Source: Tubiluchus corallicola (taxonomy: Eukaryota; Priapulida; Priapulimorpha; Priapulimorphida; Tubiluchidae). From it: a DNA stretch of 45,613 bases. The notes beneath the pieces were generated by a model. That model was not told the origin of the DNA and ran no database searches. It worked only from the letters and a program-made list of their open reading frames with translations. The stretch is from positions 1-45,613 of the forward strand of contig JAQGDQ010001348.1 in NCBI GenBank assembly GCA_030141605.1. The letters run 5' to 3'. This document shows positions 20,659-31,165 of this stretch, piece after piece; position 1 is the first letter of the stretch; each line of letters opens with the position of its first letter. A program made the position numbers and the translations under genes.

Positions 20659-20779
20659 GTTGCGCGGTGAGTGGTCCACGGGTGGATGCTTGATCGTATC
20701 CCACAATAAGACTCACGTTCGCTGTTCTTGCAGTCATCTTAGCAATTATGCAGTTTTAATGGACATATCAGCTGAAGAG
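20659..20779 (+). CDS. CELSR: CELSR exon w14: GPS autoproteolysis site
   Basis: Acceptor TTCTTCGTAG, donor GTCAGA (non-optimal after the GT); phase 2 in, 0 out. Residues GEWSTGGC and [17 protein letters not shown] complete the GPS motif, with its Cys set and an intact HL|S. GAIN-containing receptors cleave between the two residues of HL-S/T, and the freed Ser-Asn-Tyr segment would be the tethered agonist. Family knowledge says several CELSR proteins are cleaved and some are not. This one keeps His and Ser, so cleavage looks possible. Confidence 0.95.
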
Positions 20780-21463
20780 GTCAGAATTATTTTATGTAAT
20801 TATTAAAACATATGGGGGCAAGGGGAAACAGAGGGTGATGAGACTGATGATAACGCAAATTGTTTCTGTGTGAACGTAAGCAGTGCTAGACCTAGTCAGT
20901 AAATTGATGGATGACCAGTTCTAAATCTATTTTGGTGCAGTAAATTGATGTATGTCTGCTAGGAAGATTGTTTTTGAGAAGTTTCGTCTATCATGCTACC
21001 TTCTGCCCTTTTCACTGCCCCTTTTATTGAGGAAGGATGGTCAAGAGCTCATTGCCTTGTCTTTGTGAATTAACATGATAATTAGATGAGTACTGGTCCT
21101 GCTACAATCATTTGTGGCAGTGAGTTTGACTTGCAGTGCCCAACTGTTTAAAAAAGGTCTCAATGAAGGTGGTGTGATCTGGTCTCTATTTTTTCTTTTG
21201 CCACTGACTTGTGCTGCCATCTGTTGGATCTTTTGAAATAAATCTTTTGTATCTTTTGTGTCAGTTACCCGAGTCAAGATGCTAGAGTGTACTTCGTTTG
21301 TTGGTGAACATTTTTCCGAAGCTGCATCTCAAAGATTGCCCATATTACTAAAATTGTGTAATTATATCAAATTTATTTTTGTAACTTTTTGAATTCTGTG
21401 TATTTATTGTATATGGTAGTAGTTTTTTATATATTTTTATTTAAATATTAATGTATTTTTCAG
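20780..21463. other. Intron w14-w15, no gene
   Basis: GTAAGCAGTGCTAGACCTAG and following bases resemble the 9880-10195 duplicated segment. The 21290-21400 stretch (GCATCTCAAAGATTGCCCAT) resembles 21950-22040. No coding sequence seen. Confidence 0.5.
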
Positions 21464-21670
21464 TACAAAGAACCAAACGCCGTGGCGCTTGCTGTCGTCA
21501 TGTACATCGGCATCGGCATCTCGCTCATCTGCCTCCTCCTGGCATTCCTCATCTTCTGTTGCCTTCCCAGACTCCGCTCGAACAGCAACAGCATCCACAA
21601 GAATCTGGTGCTCTCCATCTTTGTCTCGGAGCTGGTTTTTCTCATCGGGATCGGTCAAACTCATCATGAT
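21464..21670 (+). CDS. CELSR: CELSR exon w15: TM1 and TM2
   Basis: Acceptor ATTTTTCAG, donor GTAGGT; exactly 69 codons, phase 0. TM1 covers roughly residues 7-33 of the exon (VALAVVMYIGIGISLICLLL onward). The first intracellular loop RSNSNSIHKN is a CELSR hallmark, and TM2 follows (LVLSIFVSELVFLIGI), ending GQTHHD. Confidence 0.96.
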
Positions 21671-22019
21671 GTAGGTATTTTGAAATGTTGTTCATAATCA
21701 GTGAATGTAATTTATGGTGACTAAGGAGGAAAAATGGGGATTTTTAAAGGACAAGGCAACGCTTTACTTACGCAAAGCATAAAAAATTCGTCTTGAAATT
21801 TTATATAGCTTACGTGGTACATTAGTGTACACAGAACAGGTATTGGCAGAAAGTATTGATTTTCTACAATTTGACAAGCTGAACGTTGTTATGGCAACTG
21901 TAGTAAACAAACAAAGCATCTGTTGCTTATACAGGAGAAGGTGCTAGGCCTCTTCGTTCGTATATTGGTGAAAAATTTTCCCAAGTAGCTACTCGAAGAT
22001 TCCCCATATTTAAATTTTA

Positions 22020-22160
22020 CTTAATTATATCAATTTTTTTTTCGTATCGGAAGTGGTGCTGACAAGCCACTGGCGTAGCAGTATCTAGTTTTTTGCTGGA
22101 TTACTGCTGCGTTTACCTGTCATAATGGCAGATTTCTTTTATTTTAGAGTTCTGCCTGCC
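22020..22160. repeat. Dispersed repeat with an inverted partner at 36050-36165
   Basis: GGAAGTGGTGCTGACAAGCC ACTGG is the complement of CCAGTGGCTTGTCAGCACCA CTTCC at 36117-36141, and similarity continues on both sides. Confidence 0.7.
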
Positions 22161-22187
22161 CAATGTCTATAATGCGTAATGGGCATA

Positions 22188-22462
22188 TGATGATGATGAT
22201 GGTGGTGGTGGTGGTGGTGTTGGTGGTGTTGGTGGTGGTGATGGTGATGGTGGTGATGGTGATGGTGATGGTGATGGTGTTGGTGGTGGTGATGGTGGTG
22301 ATGGTGATGGTGGTGGTGGTGGTGGTGGTGATGATGATGATAATGATGATGATGGTGGTGATGGTGGTGTTGGTGGTGGTGGTGGTGATGGTGGTGATGA
22401 TGATGGTGGTGGTGGTGGTGGTGATGTGATGATGATGATGGTGGTGATGGTGGTGGTGGTGG

Positions 22463-22508
<46 letters not shown>

Positions 22509-22524
22509 GGTGGTGGTGGTGTGG

Positions 22525-22594
<70 letters not shown>
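22188..22594. repeat. GGT/GAT trinucleotide microsatellite
   Basis: More than 400 bp of interleaved (GGT)n and (GAT)n, read as Met/Val runs in one frame. Intronic between w15 and w16; not coding. Confidence 0.97.
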
Positions 22595-22597
<3 letters not shown>

Positions 22598-22799
22598 ATG
22601 TTTTTGTAACAGCGACTTATGAAGGCTGACCTTGCGTGAATTATTTGTATAGCAGTAATAGTTTGTTTATTTATTTTTATTTAAATATTTTCTCTGGCTT
22701 GGACCACAATATGACCGCGTTTCTTCTGCACAGCATAGTTATCATGTATTTAGTAATACGATTAACGTACAACTTTTTCAAAGTTTCCGCTGTTTTCAG

Positions 22800-22953
22800 G
22801 TCGGGTGCAAGATCGTCGCCATCTGTCTCCACTATTTCTTCATGTGCTCGTTCACGTGGATGTTCGTGGAAAGTTTGCATTTGTACCGGATGATCACGGA
22901 GATGAGAGACATTAATCACGGTCAGATGAGATTCTACTACGTGCTCGGTTATG
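22800..22953 (+). CDS. CELSR: CELSR exon w16: TM3 and start of TM4
   Basis: Acceptor CTGTTTTCAG, donor GTATGT; phase 0 in, 1 out. VGCKIVAICLHYFFMCSFTW holds the conserved extracellular Cys (disulfide partner in loop 2). MFVESLHLYRM is the family B2 TM3 core, and MRFYYVLGYG starts TM4. Confidence 0.96.
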
Positions 22954-23220
22954 GTATGTGTCACTTTTACAGTGAACCTTTTACCCCTCGATTCTCTTTT
23001 GCGCTGAGTAAGAATAGATGTGCTGCGTTGTTGTCTCTAGCACCGCCTGGGGGGCAAGGTAAATATAGCACGAAATAAGGTGTTCAGGTGTAATTACACT
23101 CGTATCTCAGTTTGCTGGATCTTGCTTTTGCGCATATCGGAAGAATTGGACAAAATGTGGACCCTTAAAAAGTGCCGCATTTAACCCTACGGATTCTGTC
23201 CCTTTGTTATATTAGTAATA
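22954..23220. other. Start of intron w16-w17, nothing firm
   Basis: CTCAGTTTGCTGGATCTTGC echoes words near 2945, 16220 and 17940, probably one diverged dispersed repeat. No coding sequence. Confidence 0.4.
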
Positions 23221-23570
23221 GATTAGTAACAACCTCACAAGCAAAGAGCTTGAAGTTGAAAATGCAAAATTACAGACATGAAAAACATGTGTTAGATTAG
23301 TAACGACCTCACAAGCAAAGAGCTTGAAGTTGAAATGCAAAATTACAGACGTGAAAGAAACATGTGATAGATTAGTAACGACCTCACAAGCAAAGAGCTT
23401 GAAGTTGAAAATGCAAAATTACAGACGTGAAAAAACATGTGATAGATTAGTAACGACCTCACAAGCAAAGAGCTTGAAGTTGAAATGCAAAATTACAGAC
23501 GTGAAAGAAACACGTGATAGATTAGTAACGACTTCGCAAGCAAAGAGCATGAAGTTGAAAATACTTTGAC
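23212..23570. repeat. ~74 bp tandem repeat, 5 copies
   Basis: GATTAGTAACGACCTCACAA GCAAAGAGC ... AAATTACAGACGTGAAA repeats five times, with AAATG/AAAATG length variants. Intronic. Confidence 0.92.
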
Positions 23571-23956
23571 ATTTTACGCACACGAAACTTACTCTAGTCA
23601 AACGCGTACGTTTTGCGGCTTGGTTCAACACTTAAAAATGGCAGCGCTTGTACGTAAACGACTTGATGAAATTTGAAATAGAACTTTTGAAGAAACTGCT
23701 GAGATTAATAACTATGAATGTTTATTATGATCGTATTCATTAAGCACTAATAACAGAAGGTTCAATCAAAGTTTATTTCTGGCGTATTCATAGTGAAAAT
23801 TTGTTTTAGAGCAAAATATCGGTATTGCTATTGCCGATATTAGAACACATCGGCCCAATCACCGATTATGTATCGGATCGACACGTCCATGATACCAAAT
23901 AGGTCCACACCTGCTAGGTAAAGTAGGTAGCATCCTCATTATCACCCATATATATA

Positions 23957-24450
23957 TTTATAGATACAAGTGGGTTAGCTCTTCTGCTTGGAAGAGGTTG
24001 CAAATCATTTAAATACAGGATAGGTATAACTGATTCAGATCTGTGTGTTTGCGGTTTGGGCAGTCAAACCCCCCAGAACATTTAATTTTTCATTGTCCGT
24101 TACCATTGGTTAGACAAGATATAAGAGTAAATCTCGAGCGCAGCTTAGAATATAATGACATTCGAAACATTTACAGAAAGAGAGACACTAGTGTAATTAA
24201 AATGTATATAGATATTGTAAAAGAACTAACCCAAAATGATCTTACACTAAATTGATTATACATTGATTATAAATATTGGATATATATTTAGAATAAGTAA
24301 ATCGTAATGCAAAATTATCGGCTTGTTTAGTAAGTAATTTATTTAATGTACATAGTGTATAGACTTATTTAACATTTTTGTACTTTTGTGCCCTGCAAAT
24401 AGAGGGCTTTTTGTATAATTTTCAATAAAGATTTTTATTAATATTAATAA
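23957..24450 (+). mobile_element. 5'-truncated LINE 3' end (copy 2)
   Basis: Near copy of 17085-17592: LLLGRGCKSFKYRIGITDSD, LCVCGLGSQ, then after a frameshift (CCCCCC) PEHLIFHCPLPLVRQDIRVN. Ends in an ATT/AAT-rich tail. Here the Cys-x-Cys before the H/C motif is preserved; copy 1 has a stop there. Confidence 0.87.
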
Positions 24451-25033
24451 TAATAACTATCACCATTACTAAGCGCTTACTGAAAAATACATCGCATCGT
24501 ATTCAATATGGAGTCCTCCTAACTGTCTTTTGCGCGGGGTAAACATCAAATTCGCATCAAGCTGAATTGCAAAATTTCGATTTGGAATTGAATTTGAATT
24601 CAATTTAAAACATTTTTTAATCACTAATAAGAAGCAGCTTTGCAAAGACTGTGCATATTGGTTGATTTTAGTCTGCAGTAAAATCATGAATAATTTGTCT
24701 TAAAATTTGCGCACAGAAATCACACTAAATTCTGCTTTCCAAAGTTCAAGGCGCTTCAAAACTTTTAATGATAAACAAAATGTGTAGATGAACCAAATCA
24801 TTCGAATCCATAATTCTAGGTTTGAATCGAATTTCAAACAAAAAAAAACTTATTCGAATCGAATTTGAATGGTCGATACTAATTCCCAACTTTTGAGATT
24901 GATGTTCTGTGTCTGGACACACCATATCTTTCTTTGTTTACATGCTAAGTGTCGTTTATTAAATAAAAAAGATTTCGAACTTACACGAATTTGTGAAATA
25001 CTGAAACAAGAAATCATTTCATTGTTCTTCTAG
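24451..25033. other. End of intron w16-w17, nothing firm
   Basis: AATTCGAATCGAATTTGAAT-type words cluster at 24540-24880 (GAATTGAATTTGAATTCAAT etc.), suggesting a decayed element. No coding sequence. Confidence 0.4.
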
Positions 25034-25253
25034 GTGCTCCGGCGATCATTGTCGGTTTAGCCGTGGGTTTGAAACCGGACGGCTACGGCAACCGTCAGTT
25101 TTGCTGGCTATCGACCAGCGACGGTTTGATCTGGAGTTTCGCTGGTCCGATCTGCGCCATCGTTGCCATGAACGTCGTAGTTTTCATACTCGCACTTCAA
25201 GTTATGCTCAAGTCGAAGAAAGCAGATCTAGAACATCAGTTTAGCATTGTGAG
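25034..25253 (+). CDS. CELSR: CELSR exon w17: TM4, extracellular loop 2, TM5
   Basis: Acceptor GTTCTTCTAG, donor GTGAGT; phase 1 in, 2 out. Encodes APAIIVGLAVGL (TM4), loop 2 with DGYGNRQFCWLS (the conserved Cys-Trp), and FAGPICAIVAMNVVVFILAL (TM5), then a basic third intracellular loop LKSKKADLEHQF. Confidence 0.96.
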
Positions 25254-25393
25254 GTGAGTAGTGCCGTGTTTAGACTATCAGGCATTCCTGATGTTGTGTC
25301 ACTGGTAAGTGACATTCTTTTCTAATATTCCAGATACATGTTAATCAGAGATGTTACCAAAATGTTGCATTTTAATAAATCGTATTGTTCTCG

Positions 25394-25475
25394 AATACAA
25401 GTGTCTGTGGTGTGTTAGTAGCACTTTAAAACAGATATTCTCGAATACAAGTGTTTGTGGTGTGTTAGTAACACT
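25394..25475. repeat. ~50 bp direct duplication with TGTGGTGTGTTAGTA
   Basis: TTCTCGAATACAAGTGT(C/T)TG TGGTGTGTTAGTA occurs twice, 50 bp apart, inside intron w17-w18. Confidence 0.85.
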
Positions 25476-25618
25476 GAAACTGGAATTATTTGAAAAAAAT
25501 CTTCTCACATGTTATAGTAACTGTTATGCATGTCACAAAATGAAGATAGTACTTTATTCTTTACATTTTTCGGTATTTCTCTTGTATAATTTGTATAAGT
25601 CATATATTACAATATGTT

Positions 25619-25750
25619 TCTTTGTTTATTGTTTCAGTGCCGGTCTAAAACTTGGAGTATTACTTTGTTTATTGTTTCAGTGCCGGTCTAAAACTCGGAG
25701 TATTACTTTGTTTATTGTTTCAGTGCCGGTCTAAAACTCGGAGTATTACT
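25619..25750 (+). repeat. 43 bp tandem repeat spanning the w18 acceptor, 3 copies
   Basis: The unit is 17 intron bases (TTTGTTTATTGTTTCAG) plus 26 exon bases (TGCCGGTCTAAAACTCGGAG TATTAC). AGs end at 25637, 25680 and 25723. Copies are identical apart from AAACTT/AAACTC in the first. Confidence 0.97.
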
Positions 25751-25892
25751 TCTACCTCTGCTGGTAACAACGCTAGTGTTTGGACTTCTTGCAGTGAACC
25801 AGAATGAACCGGCTTTTCATTATCTGTTTGCAATATTCACTTGCATTATGGGATCGTTTATTCTTGTCTTTCATTGTTTCTTCAATGCCAGG
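25724..25892 (+). CDS. CELSR: CELSR exon w18: TM6 and TM7 (acceptor triplicated)
   Basis: Phase 2 in, 0 out; donor GTAAGA. LKLGVLLLPLLVTTLVFGLL is TM6, VNQNEPAFHYLF is loop 3, and the rest through VFHCFFNAR is TM7. The acceptor TATTGTTTCAG occurs three times, with AG ending at 25637, 25680 and 25723. Only the last joins in frame to w17 and gives a complete TM6. The two upstream ones shift the frame and reach stops within about 25-45 codons. Confidence 0.95.
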
Positions 25893-25973
25893 GTAAGAAC
25901 GAGCTTTTCTTTAGCTTATCTAACACGTATTAATTCTGCTCGTATCTAGATTTGTACATATCCTGTATGTATA

Positions 25974-26330
25974 CAGTAAGTCCTCGCATAACGACTCCCC
26001 TTTTAGCGACGTTCATTTAACGAAGCTGATCATTTGACACCTTTTTTCACTTAACGACGCACGTTTTGTTTTAACGATGATTTTTTTTACTCGGTTCAAA
26101 GCGAATTTTTTTCATCAGCAAAATTTTGACCTAATTTATGCATTAAAACAGACCTATTGCGTTATTCTGTTTTAAAACGACTCTCCGTTTAGTGACGTTT
26201 CGTTTTAACGATGCCAATTATTTGACCCCTTTTTTCATTTAACGACGCACGTTTCATTTTAACGATGATTTTTTTACTTTGCTCTATTGATTAACAAAAT
26301 TTTTACCTGATTTGAAGCATTAAAACAGTG
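25974..26330. mobile_element. Possible pogo/Tigger-like MITE with internal duplication
   Basis: Begins TA-CAGTAAGTCCTCGCATAACG, resembling termini of pogo/Tigger-type elements. The block TTTTAGCGACG ... ACTTAACGACGCACG ... TTTTAACGATGATTTTTTT occurs twice (25990-26095, 26178-26275). No transposase, and the right end is not clear. Confidence 0.45.
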
Positions 26331-27016
26331 TATATTGCATTATTCTATTCTAAAAATACACTAGTGATGTAAATAGCAAAGTAGAATGCATCAGAACTTT
26401 GGTCAAATGTCAATTTTATTTTTTACAAAAATTAATGCTAAAGAAGTTGAGCTTTTATATTCTAGCATCAAATCATCAAGAAAGTGTATAAAAATCCCAT
26501 ATCTACTTTCCTGGCTAGAAACTTTCACTGCAATAGCAAAAAACTCCTTTCAAACTCTGATAGTAACTCATGGAAGCAATCATTTCGGGTGACCAAGTCC
26601 AGATCTTCGTCAGTAGAGCCATCTACTGGATTTAAACACAACTTCAGTGTGTTCTTGCAAAGTCTGTAGGAACCAACATTTGTATGGTTGCTAAGTGTTG
26701 CTAAGCCACAAAAAATAATGGCTGACTTTAACAGTGATTTTTTTTAAGATTATGTTTTCTGGTGCGTAGCCTCCACCCCAACTTTAATGTGGATTATCTT
26801 AGCTTAGAAATAACATAGAGCCATGAACTTGGTATCAAAATGATCCTCACGAAATAGAGAATCAGGATGTGTAAATAACTAGATAAGCTTAATTGCTGAA
26901 TTATGATATGCAAGCACACATAGTTGTTGCACTTCTAACGATTGACTTATAAGTACAGCTAATGAAAATGCAACACATATAAAATCACATGCCACACTCA
27001 CAAACTTTACGATGAA

Positions 27017-27358
27017 AACACAACAGCAACTTATTTGGAACTTACATTGTCTTAACAGAAATACAATGTCACAGAAACTTATTTGGAACTTACATTGTCT
27101 TAACAGAAATACAATGTCACAGAAACTTATTTGGAACTTACATTGTCTTAACAGAAATACAATGTCACAGAAACTTATTTGGAACTTACATTGTCTTAAC
27201 AGAAATACAATGTCACAGAAACTTATTTGGAACTTACATTGTCTTAACAGAAATACAATGTCACAGAAACTTATTTGGAACTTACATTGTCTTAACAGAA
27301 ATACAATGTCACAGAAACTTATTTGGAACTTACATTGTCTTAACAGAAATACAATGTC
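27017..27358. repeat. 48 bp minisatellite, 7 copies, nearly identical
   Basis: The unit AACTTATTTGGAACTTACAT ... ACAGAAATACAATGTCACAG has spacing exactly 48 bp. Because 48 is a multiple of 3, several frames stay open on both strands. No sign that it is coding. Confidence 0.95.
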
Positions 27359-27529
27359 TAACACACCACAAGCAATTGTGCACAGAAAATGCCGGGTATA
27401 TAAGCAGAGCAGATCAGTACACATAATGAAAGAAAGAATAGCATCTAAGCTGAAACTAAAGTAATTTGAGACAAATGAATGATGTTGTTTTTAAGCGAAT
27501 GACCTGGTACATTACTTAAAGAAAACTGG

Positions 27530-28190
27530 TAACAATGTTCTCTTTAAAATACTGAAACGGAACATACTGTTTTGTTCAAGAACGATTTACGTGAAAGAGT
27601 TATTACCACACAAGCACAATTCTATGTTCGCGCCACTAGTTCTTTGCTTTTACGCACATTTCGTGATTCACTAGTTAGACGGGCACTAGCGCCTGCATTT
27701 CGGAAATGTTTTGCGCAAAAAAACCAGGTATTATACCTCTCATGTCACATGTGTTAGTTTGTGACGAACTGCACACATTCGATAGCTCATGTGTGAGCAC
27801 AGCAATAAATTTGAAATTTGAATTTTGAATTTTTATCTTAAAGCTTGCCTAGTTTTAGCACAACACACGGAATATCTTACAGTTTAAAAAAATGGCGCTG
27901 TACTTTAATTTTCGCTTTCACAAACATGTGCAACATGCTCGTAAAATACTTTTGTTGTTGAAAATTATGTTGGTTTGTGATGTCATCAATAGTTAGGCTC
28001 GCTTGTCGTTAATTAAGATTTTAATCTATTATTTAATTATCGGAAATGCTAATCCAGTATTATTGGTGTTAAATGTGTACTCACGTGCTTGAGAATGGGA
28101 TAGTATATGAAAAATCATCCTGTCTTCCTTTACGTCAAATTTTTTCCCAGTTTTATCCCTGGTTTTTTCCTTTCATCACGTCTTATTTCT
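27530..28190 (-). repeat. Dispersed repeat Y, inverted full copy
   Basis: Complement of 12400-12960: GTCATCAATAGTTAGGCTCG; AATCTATTATTTAATTATCG; GACGGGCACTAGCGCCTGCA. The longest of the copies seen. Confidence 0.75.
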
Positions 28191-28299
28191 TTGTTTGACG
28201 ACCATTTTTTTCACGTCTCGTAATAATCTTATCCTCTGTTTCTTTGCAAGTTCCTAAAGACTGTATTTAATGGTTCTACAGTGCTTTTGTATTTTCGTG

Positions 28300-28620
28300 G
28301 CAGTGGCCGGGATGAGAATATTCCGCAGATACGTGGAATTCGGAGTTTTTGGAAGACCAGTAGTGCCATTTTTGTGAATCGCGTAAATTCGTTGAGAAAA
28401 TTTTATGGACACAGTACATTATTTCACAAGCTGACCGCTAGTTGGCAGGCCGTCACATTGTTTACATCACGTACATCAATGTAACCACGTGTATATCTCT
28501 ATGTATAAAAATACAGAATCAATTGTGCGGAGTTATTTGAGTCAATTGCAGACAGTTTTTATATACTTTTGCATAAGAGCGGCCAGTACTTAGGCATTTT
28601 TGAGACAATTAGGTATCATG
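28300..28620 (-). repeat. Dispersed repeat, inverted relative to 3010-3360
   Basis: GCTGACCGCTAGTTGGCAGG CCGTCAC is the complement of the 3210-3235 sequence, and TTTTTGAGACAATTAGG matches 3030-3045. No gene. Confidence 0.7.
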
Positions 28621-28909
28621 TATCCTTGATAGTTGGGTATTTTAAATTATGCATGAAACAAGGTAATTGATATTCTAAGTCCACTTAGAGGCTCTGTATG
28701 GTCACAAAATTGCAATTTGTTGCTGGCTCCAAGGGGGCTCCCTTGAACCCCATTGGGGGCCTAGGTGGCCCCAAAACCCCCGGCCTGTTTCAGAGTTTTT
28801 TGCAATTTGTCATTCTCATCCTTGCAGTGGCAGCGGTGACATTTGTTGATGACCACGTTTCGGGTTTTCTTTCGTACTCACAATGAAAGTTCTGATCGTA
28901 CAATTACAG

Positions 28910-29094
28910 GTGCGGTCCGAGTTACAGAAACAATGGGACGTTTGCCGTGGGCGGAAGTCCGCATTCGACTCGGAGGAAGGTAACGGCAATCGGACGCAAC
29001 GGTCCGCACTGGCTTATCACAATCACGGATTAGACGGTATGAAACGGATCAACATTGGAGTTTCTACAAACTCCACAACATCCAGGTCAACCAG
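28910..29094 (+). CDS. CELSR: CELSR exon w19: start of cytoplasmic tail
   Basis: Acceptor ACAATTACAG, donor GTAAAA; phase 0 in, 2 out. VRSELQKQWDVCRGRKSAFD follows TM7 directly, as the 'evRk.l' helix does in relatives. The rest is polar (SEEGNGNRTQRS, then many Ser/Thr), consistent with an unstructured intracellular tail. Confidence 0.88.
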
Positions 29095-29840
29095 GTAAAA
29101 CGGATTTCATCGTAACGTTTCTCATTTAGCTGTTGCACCAAACTTAGCAAGGTTAATGACTCAAATATGCATGGTCCGTGGTTCAATTCTGTGTTAATTC
29201 TGTACTTTTTTGTACGGTGAATAGTGGTTCCCTCTGTCAGGAAAAATCCCGAAACATTCCTGAAAATACAGCCTATTCTGAAAAGTCAGGGGAAAAGATG
29301 ATTTGATAAAAAATTGGGAAAATGATGAAAATGGGGCGAAAAGTCAGGAAAATTGGAAAGTTTTGCAAAAATAATCATCACCGTGAACCGATATTTTTCC
29401 AAAAATATTTTTCAGCGATTCGTGTTCAAAAAATAAAATTTTGCTACGGCAGGCTCCCAGTTTCGATTTCTGTTCCAAAAATAATGATTGGCCGACACAT
29501 TATATATCAGTATATGTGTGAATGTCCATACACAAAAATGTGTATGGTAATGTTTACTGTTAGTACAATTTCTGCTTATCTTGGTCATGGAAAATCAATA
29601 TTTGGTCAGGGAAAAGTCAGGGAAGTTTATTTTAAAATACCCCATTACCTGTGTACCTCAGTCGTACCAGCAAAATGTGATTTTTAAAACTGCTATCGAT
29701 TTTTGTAACTGATGCTTAACCTATTTATCTGAAGAACAGAAATTTATAATTTCAAACTGTAGAACAATTTGCCATTACAGCTAGTTTATATTGATTATCT
29801 GATTTTTTTGAATAAGGGCCAAAAATTGAGCTTGTAGAGC
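29095..29840. other. Intron w19-w20, first part; no gene
   Basis: Contains GGTTCAATTCTG (B-box-like) at about 29190, and AAAAGTCAGG/GGGAAAAGTCAGGGAA words at 29290-29620 that look like a decayed transposon. Nothing firm. Confidence 0.4.
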
Positions 29841-29849
29841 AACTCAATC

Positions 29850-30170
29850 AACCAATCAATCAATCAATTTATTTCACTCCAGCAATACAATGTTCTGCAA
29901 ACATTGACCTATGGAAAAATGTATGCAAGATACAAGTAAACGAGAACGTTAGATTACGAGAACAAACGATGCTAGAAAAATGAATGAATCAATCAATCTA
30001 TTTATTTCACTCCAGCAGTACATATACAATACATCAACATACAATAGTATTGAAAAAAAGGAACAGTATAGGTAAAAAAACGTTGATGAAGTCAAATTAA
30101 CCAAATAAAAGAGTTGCTGTATGACACCTTGAAAGCTTGGCTTGTTAAGGTGGCACAAATGAGTGAATGA
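29850..30170 (-). mobile_element. Two 3' ends of a LINE/SINE family (inverted, TTGA-type tail)
   Basis: CAATCAATCAATCAATTTAT TTCACTCCAG appears at 29850-29885 and 29985-30015. On the minus strand this is GAGTGAAATAAATTGATTGA, a retroposon end with a tetranucleotide tail. Too short to classify. Confidence 0.5.
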
Positions 30171-31165
30171 AAGAATGGTTAGGGTTAGTAGACATGATGG
30201 AATGAAAAAAATAGTAAGATTAGGGAGAGGAAGAAGGAAGGGAGGGGAGGATGAGTGAATGAAAGAATGGTTAGGGTTAGTAGACATGATGGAATGGAAA
30301 AAATAGTAAGATTAGGGATAGGAAGAAGGAAGGGAGGGGAGGATGAGTGAATGAAAGAATGGTTAGGGTTAGTAGACATGATGGAATGGAAAAAATAGTA
30401 AGATTAGGGATAGGAAGAAGGAAGGGAGGGGAGGATGAGTGAATGAAAGAACAGTTAGGGTTAGTAGACATGATGGAATGGAAAAAATAGTAAGATTAGG
30501 GATAGGAAGAAGGAAGGGAGGGGAGGATGAGTGAATGAAAGAATGGTTAGGGTTAGTAGACATGATGGAATGGAAAAAATAGTAAGATTAGGGATAGGAA
30601 GAAGGAAGGGAGGGGAGGATGAGTGAATGAAAGAATGGTTAGGGTTAGTAGACATGATGGAATGGAAAAAATAGTAAGATTAGAGATAGGAAGAAGGAAG
30701 GGAGGGGAGGATGAGCGAATGAAAGAATGGTTAGGGTTAGTAGACATGATGAAATGGAAAAAATAGTAAGATTAGGGATAGGAAGAAGGAAGGGAGGGGA
30801 GGATGAGTGAATGAAAGAATGGTTAGGGTTAGTAGACATGATGGAATGGAAAAATAGTAAGATTAGGGATAGGAAGAAGGAAGGGAGGGGAGGATGAGTG
30901 AATGAAAGAATGGTTAGGGTTAGTAGACATGATGGAATGAAAAAAATAGTAAGATTAGGGAGAGGAAGAAGGAAGGGAGGGGAGGATGAGTGAATGAAAG
31001 AATGGTTAGGGTTAGTAGACATGATGGAATGGAAAAAATAGTAAGATTAGAGATAGGAAGAAGGAAGGGAGGGGAGGATGAGTGAATGAAAGAATGGTTA
31101 GGGTTAGTAGACATGATGAAATGGAAAAAATAGTAAGATTAGAGATAGGAAGAAGGAAAAGAGGA
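30155..31165. repeat. 92 bp minisatellite, about 11 copies
   Basis: The unit GTGAATGAAAGAATGGTTAG GGTTAGTAGACATGATGGAA ... GGAAGGGAGGGGAGGATGA has measured spacing 92 bp, with one 91 bp copy. Purine-rich on the + strand. It contains a GGTTAGGGTTAG telomere-like core. Confidence 0.95.

Noticed and set aside
22163-22429. Met/Val-rich frame in intron w15-w16
   Set aside because: GGT/GAT microsatellite in an intron.
27012-27464. 150 aa frame KLIWNLHCLNRNTMSQ repeated
   Set aside because: 48 bp minisatellite; no start context, homology or conserved neighbours.
30155-31165. Series of 64 aa minus-strand frames starting MSTNPNHSF
   Set aside because: One frame per 92 bp repeat unit; a repeat artefact without homology or splice support.
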